DNA of 64,000 nucleotides from assembly GCF_018882335.1 (NCBI RefSeq), contig NZ_JACVOS010000005.1, forward strand, positions 1 through 64,000, written 5' to 3'. The stretch comes from Polynucleobacter sp. AM-25C3 (GTDB taxonomy: Bacteria > Pseudomonadota > Gammaproteobacteria > Burkholderiales > Burkholderiaceae). The notes under the pieces are model-generated. The model did no database searches. It saw only the letters and a list, made by a program, of their open reading frames with translations, and was not told the origin of the DNA. This document shows, in pieces, positions 28,831 through 37,783 of the stretch. Within the stretch, counting starts at the first letter, position 1; each line of letters begins with the position of its first letter. The position numbers and the translations under genes were made by a program.

Positions 28831-30060
28831 ATGAGTAAAGACAACCGCGATTTATTGGTCGGATTAGATATTGGAACCTCTAAGGTGGTTGCTTTGGTTG
28901 CTGAATTGGCGCCTGACGGGCAATTTAACGTTGTTGGTGTTGGGCAAACCGCATCCAAGGGATTGAAGAAGGGTGTTGTTGTCAATATTGAGGCAACGGT
29001 TCAGTCTATTCAGAAGGCGCTTGAAGAGGCTGAAGTTATGGCTGATCGCCAGATCGTTCAGGTATTTACTGGTATCGCTGGAAATCACATCGTGAGTTTT
29101 AACTCCAGCGGTATGGTGGCTATTCGCGATAAAGAAGTGAGTGCTGGAGATGTTGAGCGCGTCCTGGAAACGGCCAAAGCAATCAACATTCCAACAGATC
29201 AACAGATTCTTCACATCCTGGTTCAAGAATTCATTATTGATGGACAAGAGGATGTGCGTGAACCAATCGGTATGAGCGGTCTGCGTCTTGAGGTAAAGGT
29301 ACATATTGTTACTGGTGCGGTTAGTGCTGCACAAAATATTGTGAAGTGCGTACGGCGCTGCGGTCTGGAAGTGAATGATTTGATTTTGCAACCGCTGGCA
29401 TCGAGCTTAGCCGTTCTTACTGAGGATGAAAAAGAGCTAGGTGTAGTTTTGGTTGATATTGGTGGTGGTACAACGGATATCGCGATTTACTGCCAAGGTT
29501 CCATTCGCCATACTGCGGTGATTCCGATTGCGGGCGATCAAATTACCAATGACATTGCGATGGCATTGCGCACGCCAACTATTGATGCGGAAGATCTCAA
29601 GATTCAATACGGTATTGCTCGCCAGGATATGGCTGACCCGACCACCATGATTGATGTACCAGGCGTAGGCGATCGTGAGCCCCGCCCCATGTCTAAGCAG
29701 GCATTGGCTGCCGTGATTGAGCCACGTGTTGAAGAGTTATTTACCTTAGTGCGCGGTGTTGTGCGTGACTCAGGTTATGAGGATATGGTGTCTTCTGGCA
29801 TCGTGCTGACCGGCGGCACTTCTTTGATGCCTGGAATGGTTGAGCTTGCTGAGCAAGTGTTCTTACGCCCTGCGCGAATTGGTACACCTGAGTATCGCGG
29901 GCATCTGCATGAAGTCTTACGTAGCCCACGTTTTGCTACCAGCATCGGTTTATTAATGGAAGGTCAGGCGCAGTTGTTGCGTGGCCGTCGAGTATCTCAG
30001 TCAGGCGCGTTGCAAAGTGTGATTTCGCGTATGAAGGAATGGTTCGCAGGAAATTTTTAA
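28831..30060 (+). CDS. ftsA: cell division protein FtsA
   Basis: Actin-like ATPase that tethers FtsZ to the membrane. Start ATG 28831 is preferred over ATG 28825 because an AGGA site sits exactly 6 nt upstream of the former and abuts the latter. 409 residues begin MSKDNRDLLVGLDIGTSKV (phosphate-1 loop). VVLVDIGGGTTDIAIY is the second ATP motif and VLTGGTSLMPGM the third. The C-terminal amphipathic membrane-targeting helix is visible in SRMKEWFAGNF. Followed by ftsZ after 48 nt. Confidence 0.96.
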   Translation: MSKDNRDLLVGLDIGTSKVVALVAELAPDGQFNVVGVGQTASKGLKKGVVVNIEATVQSIQKALEEAEVMADRQIVQVFTGIAGNHIVSFNSSGMVAIRDKEVSAGDVERVLETAKAINIPTDQQILHILVQEFIIDGQEDVREPIGMSGLRLEVKVHIVTGAVSAAQNIVKCVRRCGLEVNDLILQPLASSLAVLTEDEKELGVVLVDIGGGTTDIAIYCQGSIRHTAVIPIAGDQITNDIAMALRTPTIDAEDLKIQYGIARQDMADPTTMIDVPGVGDREPRPMSKQALAAVIEPRVEELFTLVRGVVRDSGYEDMVSSGIVLTGGTSLMPGMVELAEQVFLRPARIGTPEYRGHLHEVLRSPRFATSIGLLMEGQAQLLRGRRVSQSGALQSVISRMKEWFAGNF

Positions 30061-30108
30061 GTTTTTTCGTCGTCGTCAATGTAGTAACTTTATTACCTAG
30101 GAGGGTAT

Positions 30109-31449
30109 ATGGAATTTGAAATGTTAGATCAAGAAACAGCCGGCAAAACCATCATTAAAGTGGTTGGAGTCGGTGGCGCTGGCGGCAATGCCGTACAGCA
30201 CATGATTCATCGCGGTGTAAACGGCGTAGAATTTATTTGCATGAACACCGATGCTGGCGCTTTACAGCGTTCTGAGGCATCTGTGAATTTGCAACTAGGT
30301 TCTAGCGGACTCGGTGCTGGTGCTAAACCAGAAATCGGTGCGGCCTCTGCTGAAGAAGCACGTGCCCGTATTGCAGATGCATTGCAAGGTGCACACATGG
30401 TGTTTATCACTGCTGGTATGGGTGGTGGCACAGGCACTGGCGCAGCGCCAATCGTTGCCCAAGTTGCTAAAGAGATGGGAATTTTGACGGTTGGTGTTAT
30501 TAGCAAGCCCTTTGACTTTGAGGGTGTAAAGCGTCTCAAGGTTGCAGAAAATGGTGCTGCTGAGCTCGAGTCTTATGTTGATTCGTTGATTGTTGTTCTC
30601 AATGAAAAACTCTTCGAGGTGATGGGTGAGGATGCGGAGTTCGATAAAGCCTTTGCTTGCGCTGATGACGTTTTGCATAACGCTGTTTCAGGTATTGCAG
30701 AAATCATTAACGTACAAGGTTTGATTAACGTCGACTTTGAGGACGTGAAAACAGTTATGGGCGAACAAGGTAAGGCGATGATGGGAACTGCTACTGTTTC
30801 TGGTATGGATCGTGCACGCTTGGCTGCGGAAGCCGCAGTTGCATCACCATTGCTCGAAGGTGTGGATCTTTCTGGTGCGCGTGGCGTATTGGTCAATATC
30901 ACTGCTAGCCGTTCATTGAAATTATCTGAGACTCGTGAAGTCATGGCCGCAATTCGTGGCTATGCTGCTGATGACGCTACCGTAATTTTCGGCACTGTCT
31001 ATGACGAGACTTTAGGTGATGCATTGCGCGTTACTGTTGTAGCAACTGGATTAAATAATCCACAAGCACGCCAAAACCATCAGCCAGAAGTAGTTTGGAG
31101 ACAGGCTACTGGTACGCATGATGCCATGCCAACAATGGCGGACTTAAACAGTTTTGCTCCTGCAAGCGCATCTGCAGCAATTAGCAAAGGTGGTTTGGAA
31201 TCTGCTCTGAGTACTAGCGCTGGCTTGGCAATGACTGGCGCAGGCAGCGCCCCATCAATGGCTCCTCAACCAGCAACTAGTGGTGTTGATTACAGCCAAT
31301 ATGATTTGCCACGTGTTTTCCGTAGTTCGCGTGAAGCTACACCAGCCCCTAAATTAGGCGCTGATAGCTCGCCACAGGCAAAAACCATGTTGGATAAAGG
31401 GGCTGATTATTACGAAATCCCAGCTTTTTTACGTAAGCAAGCAGACTAA
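30109..31449 (+). CDS. ftsZ: cell division protein FtsZ
   Basis: Tubulin-like GTPase forming the division ring. It has 446 residues. The start has a full AGGAGG site 4-9 nt upstream. The GTP tubulin signature GMGGGTGTGAAPIVA is near 104-118 and the synergy-loop NVDFEDVKTVM near 205-215. A flexible Ala/Ser-rich linker (about 325-425) leads to the conserved C-terminal peptide YYEIPAFLRKQAD that binds FtsA and ZapD. A zapD gene is present in this window at 42375. Last gene of the dcw cluster. Confidence 0.98.
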   Translation: MEFEMLDQETAGKTIIKVVGVGGAGGNAVQHMIHRGVNGVEFICMNTDAGALQRSEASVNLQLGSSGLGAGAKPEIGAASAEEARARIADALQGAHMVFITAGMGGGTGTGAAPIVAQVAKEMGILTVGVISKPFDFEGVKRLKVAENGAAELESYVDSLIVVLNEKLFEVMGEDAEFDKAFACADDVLHNAVSGIAEIINVQGLINVDFEDVKTVMGEQGKAMMGTATVSGMDRARLAAEAAVASPLLEGVDLSGARGVLVNITASRSLKLSETREVMAAIRGYAADDATVIFGTVYDETLGDALRVTVVATGLNNPQARQNHQPEVVWRQATGTHDAMPTMADLNSFAPASASAAISKGGLESALSTSAGLAMTGAGSAPSMAPQPATSGVDYSQYDLPRVFRSSREATPAPKLGADSSPQAKTMLDKGADYYEIPAFLRKQAD

Positions 31450-31477
31450 ACCACTGCTCAATACAATAGCTTGTGCA

Positions 31478-31533
31478 GAATGCCAGCGCGGCGCCCCTCC
31501 GGACGACGAATCCCGCGCTAGCGTTGGCATACT
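31478..31533 (+). repeat. GC-rich stem-loop between ftsZ and the peroxiredoxin gene
   Basis: Paired arms ATGCCA / TGGCAT (outer) and GCGCGG / CCGCGC (inner) enclose a ~20-nt loop, with an unpaired segment on the 3' side between the two stems. It stands out from the AT-rich surroundings. No T-run follows, so it is not a standard intrinsic terminator. It could be an mRNA processing or stability element, or part of the peroxiredoxin leader. Confidence 0.5.
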
Positions 31534-31560
31534 CATGACAACTATTTCATTGGAGACTTT

Positions 31561-32061
31561 ATGATCGCAGTCGGACAAAAATTACCAAACGCTACTCTTT
31601 ATGAGTTTTTAGATGAAGCGAGCGAAGGTTGCGCTATTGGCCCAAACGCATTCGAAGTTGAAAAACTTACTGCCGGCAAAAAGATAGTGATCTTTGCACT
31701 GCCAGGCGCATTTACACCGACTTGCTCAGCTAAGCATGTTCCTAGCTATGTTGAGCACTTTGATGCGATTAAGGCAAAAGGTGTTGATGAGATTTGGTGT
31801 ATTTCAGTAAATGACCCATTTGTTATGGGTGCATGGGGACGCGATCAAAAAGTAGGAAACAAGATTCGCATGTTGGGCGATGGTAGCGCTGAATTTACCA
31901 AGAAGCTTGGTCTGGAATTGGATTTGGCCACTCGTGGTTTTGGTGTTCGTTCAGACCGTTACGCCATGATCGTTGAAGATGGCGTAGTAAAAACTTTAGA
32001 TCGTGAAGCGCCTGGTAAATTTGAAGTAAGTGATGCTGCTTCAGTGTTGAAACAGCTTTAA
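31561..32061 (+). CDS. peroxiredoxin (Prx5-like)
   Basis: Thiol peroxidase reducing H2O2 and organic hydroperoxides. It has 166 residues. The peroxidatic Cys55 is in PGAFTPTCSAKHVPSY, the Prx5 active-site form; SVNDPFVMGAWGRDQ and TRGFGVRSDRYAMIV are also typical. No glutaredoxin domain is fused at the C-terminus, unlike some relatives. GGAG lies 8 nt before the ATG. Sits between ftsZ and lpxC, as in many Burkholderiaceae. Confidence 0.93.
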   Translation: MIAVGQKLPNATLYEFLDEASEGCAIGPNAFEVEKLTAGKKIVIFALPGAFTPTCSAKHVPSYVEHFDAIKAKGVDEIWCISVNDPFVMGAWGRDQKVGNKIRMLGDGSAEFTKKLGLELDLATRGFGVRSDRYAMIVEDGVVKTLDREAPGKFEVSDAASVLKQL

Positions 32062-32089
32062 GAAATAATTCCTGAGTTTAGATAAGACC

Positions 32090-33004
32090 ATGATGAAGCA
32101 ACGCACAATCGCCACTCAGATTAAAACCGTGGGGATTGGCTTGCACTCTGGGCGCAAGGTGACTTTATCTATTAAGCCTGCGCCGGCGAACTCAGGAATC
32201 TTATTTGTACGTGTAGATACCCCAGAGCAATCGGTTGTGCCGGCTACTGCTCTGGCGGTTTGCGATACTCGTTTGGCCTCAGTAATTCAAAAAGATGGGG
32301 TACGCGTTTCCACTGTGGAGCATTTGCTCTCCGCTTGCGCAGGTTTAGGACTTGATAATTTACTCATTGAGCTTGATGGCGAAGAAGTTCCTATCATGGA
32401 TGGTAGCGCTGCCTCATTCTTATTCTTAATGGAATCGGCGGGCATTGCTGAGCAAGAGGCGCCACGGCAATTTGTGGTGATTAAAAAGCCAATAGAAGTG
32501 CGAGAAGGCGACAAGTTAGCGCGTCTAGAGCCATTCTTTGGCTATAAGCTCGACTTTACGATTGACTTCAAACATCCAGCGGTAGATAAAACGGGGCAGC
32601 GATTTGTGGTGGACTTTGCCGAGCATGCTTATCGTAGTGAAATTGGACGCGCACGCACTTTTGGTTTCGCTCACGAGGTTGAGGCCTTGCGAGAAATGGG
32701 TTTGGCACGCGGTGGTAGTTTAGACAACGCAATCGTGCTCGATGAGCACCGTATTCTGAATAATGAAGAGTTGCGTTATGAAGATGAGTTTGTTCGCCAT
32801 AAAATTTTGGATGCCATTGGTGATCTGTATTTAGTCGGACACCCGATCGTAGGCTCCTATGTCGCTGAAAAATCCGGGCACGCACTCAATAACGCTCTGC
32901 TGCGAAAACTTTTGGAAGACCCTAGCTCTTACGAAATTAGTAGTTTTCCAGAAAATAAGGCCCCTGCGGCTTATTCCAAAGAGAGTCAGCCACTCTTTAT
33001 TTAA
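32090..33004 (+). CDS. lpxC: UDP-3-O-acyl-N-acetylglucosamine deacetylase
   Basis: Zinc deacetylase, the committed step of lipid A synthesis. It has 304 residues. The N-terminus [20 protein letters not shown] is the family form. Zinc ligands are His in [11 protein letters not shown] and the H-K-x-x-D motif [14 protein letters not shown]; the catalytic GSA loop is in [10 protein letters not shown]. Adjacent to dcw as in most Gram-negatives, placing outer-membrane lipid and wall synthesis together. Confidence 0.97.
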   Translation: MMKQRTIATQIKTVGIGLHSGRKVTLSIKPAPANSGILFVRVDTPEQSVVPATALAVCDTRLASVIQKDGVRVSTVEHLLSACAGLGLDNLLIELDGEEVPIMDGSAASFLFLMESAGIAEQEAPRQFVVIKKPIEVREGDKLARLEPFFGYKLDFTIDFKHPAVDKTGQRFVVDFAEHAYRSEIGRARTFGFAHEVEALREMGLARGGSLDNAIVLDEHRILNNEELRYEDEFVRHKILDAIGDLYLVGHPIVGSYVAEKSGHALNNALLRKLLEDPSSYEISSFPENKAPAAYSKESQPLFI

Positions 33005-33032
33005 ATTCCTGCTTTTTAATACCCAGTTCAGA

Positions 33033-33536
33033 TTATTTAGGTTTACTTTGCAGAAGGCGTTCAACGGCCTTGCGCAGATCAGAATCTGGCGCCAATTTCT
33101 CGAGCAAGGATTCCCAAGAGGCTCTTGCTACGGCATTAAAACCTTGTGGTTTTTGGCTAACCTGGCCCCCCTCCCGGGGCTTAATTTCCCAGGTGGGTGG
33201 GGCAGGTTTCAGGCGTACTTTGATTGTCGAGCAAATCACCCCTTTTTTAGATAACTCATTGATTAGGCTAGGTAAAACTTGCTGTAAACGGGTGGCTATG
33301 CTAGCTCCGTTAACTAGCAAAAATAGCTCATTTTGCCCGCCAGACCGCCATCCAGCCTCAATTTTTTGAGCAAAGTTTTCTAGATCCAGCTCAGATAGAG
33401 CGCCTCTTAGGGCAATTTTGAGCTTGGCTAAGTCTTCAGTTTTAGCCAAGATTCCCCCAAGACCCTCTGAATCGCGCAAGTAGTCCAGCCACTCATGGGC
33501 GGCTTTCGTGCGAGGGGGTTTAGGGGCAAAGTTCAT
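33033..33536 (-). CDS. DUF721 / DciA-like protein
   Basis: A protein of about 167 residues in the DUF721 family; DciA members load the replicative helicase DnaB in bacteria lacking DnaC. The core near residues 10-100 shows alternating helices and the ...AGWRSGGQNELFLLVNGASI beta segment typical of the family. ATG 33536 (MNFAPKPPRTK) was chosen. A TTG ten codons upstream (33566) is possible but neither has a strong ribosome-binding site. The place between lpxC and secA is conserved in betaproteobacteria. Convergent with lpxC. Confidence 0.75.
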   Translation of the reverse strand: MNFAPKPPRTKAAHEWLDYLRDSEGLGGILAKTEDLAKLKIALRGALSELDLENFAQKIEAGWRSGGQNELFLLVNGASIATRLQQVLPSLINELSKKGVICSTIKVRLKPAPPTWEIKPREGGQVSQKPQGFNAVARASWESLLEKLAPDSDLRKAVERLLQSKPK

Positions 33537-33590
33537 ATAAAAAGAAGGTGCGGGTGATAAACTCAAGGACTTAATTTACTTCAATATCCC

Positions 33591-36356
33591 ATGGTAATCG
33601 GTCTTCTTAAAACCCTGGTCGGCAGTCGTAACGACCGCCTCTTAAAACAGTATCGCAAAGTCGTTGCCAAAGTTAGCGCTTTTGAGCCTAGCCTGCAAGC
33701 TTTGGATGATGCCGCACTGCAAGCAAAAACCGCTGAGTTCAAGTCGCGTTTAGCTGCGGGCGAGTCATTGGATGACCTAGCGCCAGAAGCTTTTGCAGTC
33801 GTTCGAGAAGCTAGCACGCGTGTAATGAAGATGCGCCATTTTGATGCGCAAATGATGGGTGGCCTGGCATTGCATCAAGGCAAGATTGCTGAAATGGGTA
33901 CTGGCGAAGGTAAGACCTTAACTGCAACCCTACCTGTCTATTTAAATGCATTAAGCGGTAAGGGTGTTCATGTTATTACCGTGAACGATTACTTGGCGCA
34001 GCGCGATGCTGAATGGATGTCGACCCTCTATACCTTCCTAGGTATGAAGGTTGGCGTGAATCTATCTCAGATGGATCACACAACTAAGCAAGAAGCTTAT
34101 GCCGCTGATATTACCTACGGAACCAATAATGAATTTGGTTTTGATTATCTGCGCGACAACATGGTTCAAGATTTAGGTCAACGTGTACAGCGTGGCCTAG
34201 CTTATGCGATTGTCGATGAGGTAGATTCAATTTTGATCGATGAGGCGCGTACCCCATTGATTATTTCTGGTCAGGCTGAAGATCACACTGACCTTTATAT
34301 CAAGATTAATGCATTGCCCTCTTATTTAGAGCGTCAGATCGGCGAAGAAAAAGCCGATGGTACTGGCGTTGAAAAGCCGGGCGATTATTGGGTAGATGAA
34401 AAGTCCCAGCAAGTGTATTTAACAGAGCGCGGGCACGACAAAGCTGAGACAGTCCTAGTGGAGCTTGGTGCTTTGAATGATGGTGACTCCCTATATGCTC
34501 CACAAAATATTACTTTGATGCATCACGTGTATGCAGCATTACGTGCGCACACTCTATACAACCGTGATCAACAATACGTAGTACAAAATAATGAAGTCAT
34601 CATTGTTGATGAGTTCACGGGCCGTTTAATGCAAGGCCGTCGTTGGTCAGATGGCTTGCATCAAGCTGTTGAGGCTAAAGAGGGTGTGCAGATTCAGAAT
34701 GAGAATCAGACGCTAGCCACGATTACTTTCCAAAACTACTTCCGTATGTACGGTAAGTTAGCCGGTATGACTGGTACTGCTGATACAGAAGCCTATGAGT
34801 TCAAGGAAATTTATAACCTTGAAACAGTGGTGATTCCACCAAACCGCATTAGTCAAAGAAAAGATCGTCAAGATCAGATCTATAAGACATCGCGTGAGCG
34901 TTACGACGCAGTGATCAAAGATATTGAAGATTGCTACAAGCGTGGTCAACCTGTGTTGGTCGGCACAACCTCGATTGAGAACTCTGAATTGATTGCGGGT
35001 TTACTGGATAAGCGCGAATTGCCACATCAAGTCTTGAATGCGAAACAGCATGCTCGCGAAGCAGAGATCATTGCTCAAGCTGGTAGACCAAAGATGATCA
35101 CTATCGCTACGAATATGGCTGGCCGTGGAACAGATATCGTATTGGGTGGCAACGTTGGCAAACAATCTTCTTTGATTCAGGCGGATGACGGCCTATCAGA
35201 CTCAGACAAAGCTAGCAAGATTAAGATCTTGCAGGATGAGTGGCAAAGTCTGCATGATCAAGTGTTGGTTGCTGGTGGTTTGCATATTATTGGTACAGAG
35301 CGTCACGAAAGTCGCCGTATTGACAACCAATTGCGTGGTCGTGCAGGCCGCCAGGGTGACTCTGGCTCATCCCGTTTCTATCTTTCCTTAGATGATTCTC
35401 TCTTGCGTATTTTTGCTGGAGATCGTTTGCGCGCAGTCATGGACCGCCTCAAAATGCCGGATGGCGAACCGATTGAAGCGGGTATGGTGACTCGTTCCAT
35501 TGAGTCTGCCCAGCGTAAGGTTGAGGGCCGTAACTTTGATATTCGTAAGCAATTGTTGGAGTATGACGACGTTGCAAATGATCAACGTAAAGAAACTTAC
35601 CGCCTCAGAAATGAAGTGCTTGAAAGCGCTGATGTTGGTGAGCTTATTGCCAATTTGCGTGAAGATGTTTTACGCACTATTTGTGCGCTGTATGTGCCTG
35701 TTGAATCCATGGAGGAGCAGTGGGATTTAGTAGGCCTTGAGAATGCGTTGGCTAGCGACTGGGGTTTAACAGTTGACCTGAAAAGCTGGGTTGAAAATGC
35801 TGCATCTATGGATGATGAGCAGATTGTGGAGCGCGTATTAGAGGCTGCAAAAGAAACCTATGATGAAAAAGTAGAGCTTTCTGGGCGCGCTTCATTCGCT
35901 GGATTTGAGCGCTCTGTTTTGCTCTATAGCTTAGATACGCATTGGCGTGAACATTTGGCAGCTTTAGACCATCTGCGTCAAGGCATCCATTTGCGCGGCT
36001 ATGCACAGAAGGATCCAAAACAAGAATACCGTCGTGAAGCGTTTGAGCTTTATGGTGAGTTGTTGAGCGTCATCAAGAATGATGTTGTGAAAAACATCAT
36101 GACAGTACAGATCCGTAGTGCGAGTGAGTTGGACGAAGCTTCTGAGTCGATGAATGAAGATTTAGCCAAACTCTCAGATATTCAGTATCAGCACGCGGAT
36201 GCAGATCTTGAGGTTGCTGGCTCAACTGGCGATCGTGGTGCGGCAATCGAAATTGCTCCTGCCCCGATGCGCGCTGGCCCTAAGGTTGGTCGTAATGATC
36301 CTTGCACCTGTGGCAGTGGCAAGAAATATAAGAACTGCTGTGGGGCTCTGGCGTAA
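33591..36356 (+). CDS. secA: preprotein translocase ATPase SecA
   Basis: Motor of the Sec pathway, driving unfolded preproteins through SecYEG. It has 921 residues. Walker [15 protein letters not shown] is near 102-115 and Walker [24 protein letters not shown] near 205-223. NBD2 motifs [14 protein letters not shown] and [19 protein letters not shown] are present. The protein ends in the SecB/lipid-binding zinc motif [18 protein letters not shown]. Convergent with the regulator gene at 36363 with only 6 nt between stops. Confidence 0.98.
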   Translation: MVIGLLKTLVGSRNDRLLKQYRKVVAKVSAFEPSLQALDDAALQAKTAEFKSRLAAGESLDDLAPEAFAVVREASTRVMKMRHFDAQMMGGLALHQGKIAEMGTGEGKTLTATLPVYLNALSGKGVHVITVNDYLAQRDAEWMSTLYTFLGMKVGVNLSQMDHTTKQEAYAADITYGTNNEFGFDYLRDNMVQDLGQRVQRGLAYAIVDEVDSILIDEARTPLIISGQAEDHTDLYIKINALPSYLERQIGEEKADGTGVEKPGDYWVDEKSQQVYLTERGHDKAETVLVELGALNDGDSLYAPQNITLMHHVYAALRAHTLYNRDQQYVVQNNEVIIVDEFTGRLMQGRRWSDGLHQAVEAKEGVQIQNENQTLATITFQNYFRMYGKLAGMTGTADTEAYEFKEIYNLETVVIPPNRISQRKDRQDQIYKTSRERYDAVIKDIEDCYKRGQPVLVGTTSIENSELIAGLLDKRELPHQVLNAKQHAREAEIIAQAGRPKMITIATNMAGRGTDIVLGGNVGKQSSLIQADDGLSDSDKASKIKILQDEWQSLHDQVLVAGGLHIIGTERHESRRIDNQLRGRAGRQGDSGSSRFYLSLDDSLLRIFAGDRLRAVMDRLKMPDGEPIEAGMVTRSIESAQRKVEGRNFDIRKQLLEYDDVANDQRKETYRLRNEVLESADVGELIANLREDVLRTICALYVPVESMEEQWDLVGLENALASDWGLTVDLKSWVENAASMDDEQIVERVLEAAKETYDEKVELSGRASFAGFERSVLLYSLDTHWREHLAALDHLRQGIHLRGYAQKDPKQEYRREAFELYGELLSVIKNDVVKNIMTVQIRSASELDEASESMNEDLAKLSDIQYQHADADLEVAGSTGDRGAAIEIAPAPMRAGPKVGRNDPCTCGSGKKYKNCCGALA

Positions 36357-36362
36357 TTAAGG

Positions 36363-37499
36363 TTACGACTTTAAATAGCGGTACAAAGTATTTCTACTAA
36401 TTCTCAATAGCTTGGCTGCAAGACTGATATTCCCATTGGTCTTCTCCAATGTTTTCTGAATTGCCATTCTTGAAAGTTGTTTGAGGGCTCCAGTTTCAAT
36501 TAGATCCTCTGCTAGATTTTTGGATGAATCCTTGCCCTTGGGCTCTTGATACTCATGAGAATGGCCATCATATGACTGACTCAAATTTGCTTTAAAGCAT
36601 AAAGGTTTTGAGCAGCGCGTTCTTATTAAATGAATCTTGCCACTATCTTTTTTTGCGCAATCAAATAGTTGGTTTAATGAGATATCTAAGATTTGCTGAA
36701 TCTTGACTACCCCAATATCAAGAACATTCATTTCCAGTAGAGATAAGGCAACTCTATCGACCCCTAAAACGGTACCACTTTCATCAATCCCAATCATTCC
36801 TTCACCTATGGATCCCAAACCTTCCGGACTGTTGTGAACCTTGAGGACTAATGCGTATTGGAATTCACTGGCGGAAAATAATTGTTTTTCTAGAGAGTGA
36901 ACGGTAGCCTTGACTAGGCCTAGGGTATGAGGATGGTGCGTGCTTTTATCTGTTGAGATATTGAGCACGCCGCTAATTTTTCCATCCGGTTCAAAAATGG
37001 GCGCTGCTGTGCAACTCAAAAAACCATTGTTTTCTAAGAAGTGTTCTGAGCCATTCACCGAGACCGCCACTCTGTCTACTAAGGCTGTACCGATTGCATT
37101 AGTTCCGCGATGTTTTTCCAGCCAGGATGCCCCTGTTTTTAGCAGCACTCGATCAGCTTTAGAGATAAATTCTGCATCTCCAACTGAATGCACAATGACT
37201 CCCTGGTGATCTGAGAGCACGATTACGCCGCCGCTTCCTGACATCAGGCCATGTAAATAGTTCATTGTTGGTTTGGCTAGAGCAATTAAATCATGTCGCT
37301 GTTCAATGCGAGTTTGCAATACTTGGCCACTTAAAATATTGTCAGGCAATTGTTTTTGATAGGCATCCAAACCGGATTGCAGGCATCTTTGCCAAGAGCG
37401 ATATACCGTCAAGCCTAGCTGAGCCTCAAGACCATTTGCAGGCGGGTCTCCGTGAAGAAGCCAGCTTCTTCTGATATCACGGAGATTAGAAACTTTCAT
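36363..37499 (-). CDS. AcoR-like transcriptional regulator lacking the AAA+ domain
   Basis: 378 residues. An N-terminal region SWQRCLQSGLD is followed by a GAF sensor domain (about 70-190) with the AcoR hallmark GTNAIGTALVDR and FLSCTAAPIFEPDGKISGVL. A weaker PAS-like domain lies at about 225-290 (GEGMIGIDESGTVLGV). The C-terminus is a Fis-type helix-turn-helix (LEKTNGNISLAAKLLRISRN, then TLYRYL). Full-length AcoR activators carry a central ~240-residue sigma-54 AAA+ domain with GAFTGA; none is present here. It probably binds DNA and senses an aldehyde/alcohol-related signal. Divergent from the aldehyde dehydrogenase gene, its likely target. Confidence 0.8.
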   Translation of the reverse strand: MKVSNLRDIRRSWLLHGDPPANGLEAQLGLTVYRSWQRCLQSGLDAYQKQLPDNILSGQVLQTRIEQRHDLIALAKPTMNYLHGLMSGSGGVIVLSDHQGVIVHSVGDAEFISKADRVLLKTGASWLEKHRGTNAIGTALVDRVAVSVNGSEHFLENNGFLSCTAAPIFEPDGKISGVLNISTDKSTHHPHTLGLVKATVHSLEKQLFSASEFQYALVLKVHNSPEGLGSIGEGMIGIDESGTVLGVDRVALSLLEMNVLDIGVVKIQQILDISLNQLFDCAKKDSGKIHLIRTRCSKPLCFKANLSQSYDGHSHEYQEPKGKDSSKNLAEDLIETGALKQLSRMAIQKTLEKTNGNISLAAKLLRISRNTLYRYLKS

Positions 37500-37592
37500 C
37501 TTGTGCCCACAAAAAGTTAGAGAACCACTATATAAACAAATTTAGTTTATTGAATGAGGCAATACCCTTAATCATGGTGTTGCAATTCGAGG

Positions 37593-37611
37593 GTGTTACA
37601 TAAATGAACAC
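37593..37611. promoter_or_regulatory. candidate operator of the regulator / aldehyde dehydrogenase pair
   Basis: GTGTT-N9-AACAC forms a dyad in the middle of the 284-bp divergent intergenic region. A further GGTGTT copy lies 16 bp upstream (37576-37581). Position and spacing suit a binding site for the Fis-type HTH regulator; this is inference only. Confidence 0.35.
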
Positions 37612-37743
37612 TTACCTGATTTATTTCTCAGGAATTACCCTCGCTTTCAGCTCTTTTATGAGTATTTAAAAAATGCTGCAGTGCATTTGATTGAATAAGT
37701 TTTCAGCTTGGGACACAGTATCACTAAGGCCATTTTTGAAAGA

Positions 37744-37765
37744 AAGAAATGGCATTTCTTAAGCA
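37744..37765 (+). promoter_or_regulatory. palindrome with a sigma-54-like GG-N10-GC pattern upstream of the aldehyde dehydrogenase
   Basis: AAGAAAT-GGC-ATTTCTT (37744-37760) is a perfect 7-bp dyad. Overlapping it, TGGCA (37750) and AGCA (37762-37765) have the GG/GC spacing of a -24/-12 promoter. A start site 12 nt after the GC would fall within the AGGAGA ribosome-binding site, which argues against a functional sigma-54 promoter. The remaining intergenic DNA (37500-37783) shows no gene. Confidence 0.3.
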
Positions 37766-37783
37766 CCTTAATAGGAGAAGATT

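Noticed and set aside
28864-29391. 175-codon open frame antisense to ftsA
   Set aside because: Shadow of the ftsA codon pattern; Cys/His/Asn-rich composition, no family resemblance, no ribosome-binding site.
37750-37765. Functional sigma-54 promoter for the aldehyde dehydrogenase
   Set aside because: Start site would fall inside the Shine-Dalgarno sequence, and the adjacent regulator lacks the AAA+ domain; kept only as a possible relic.
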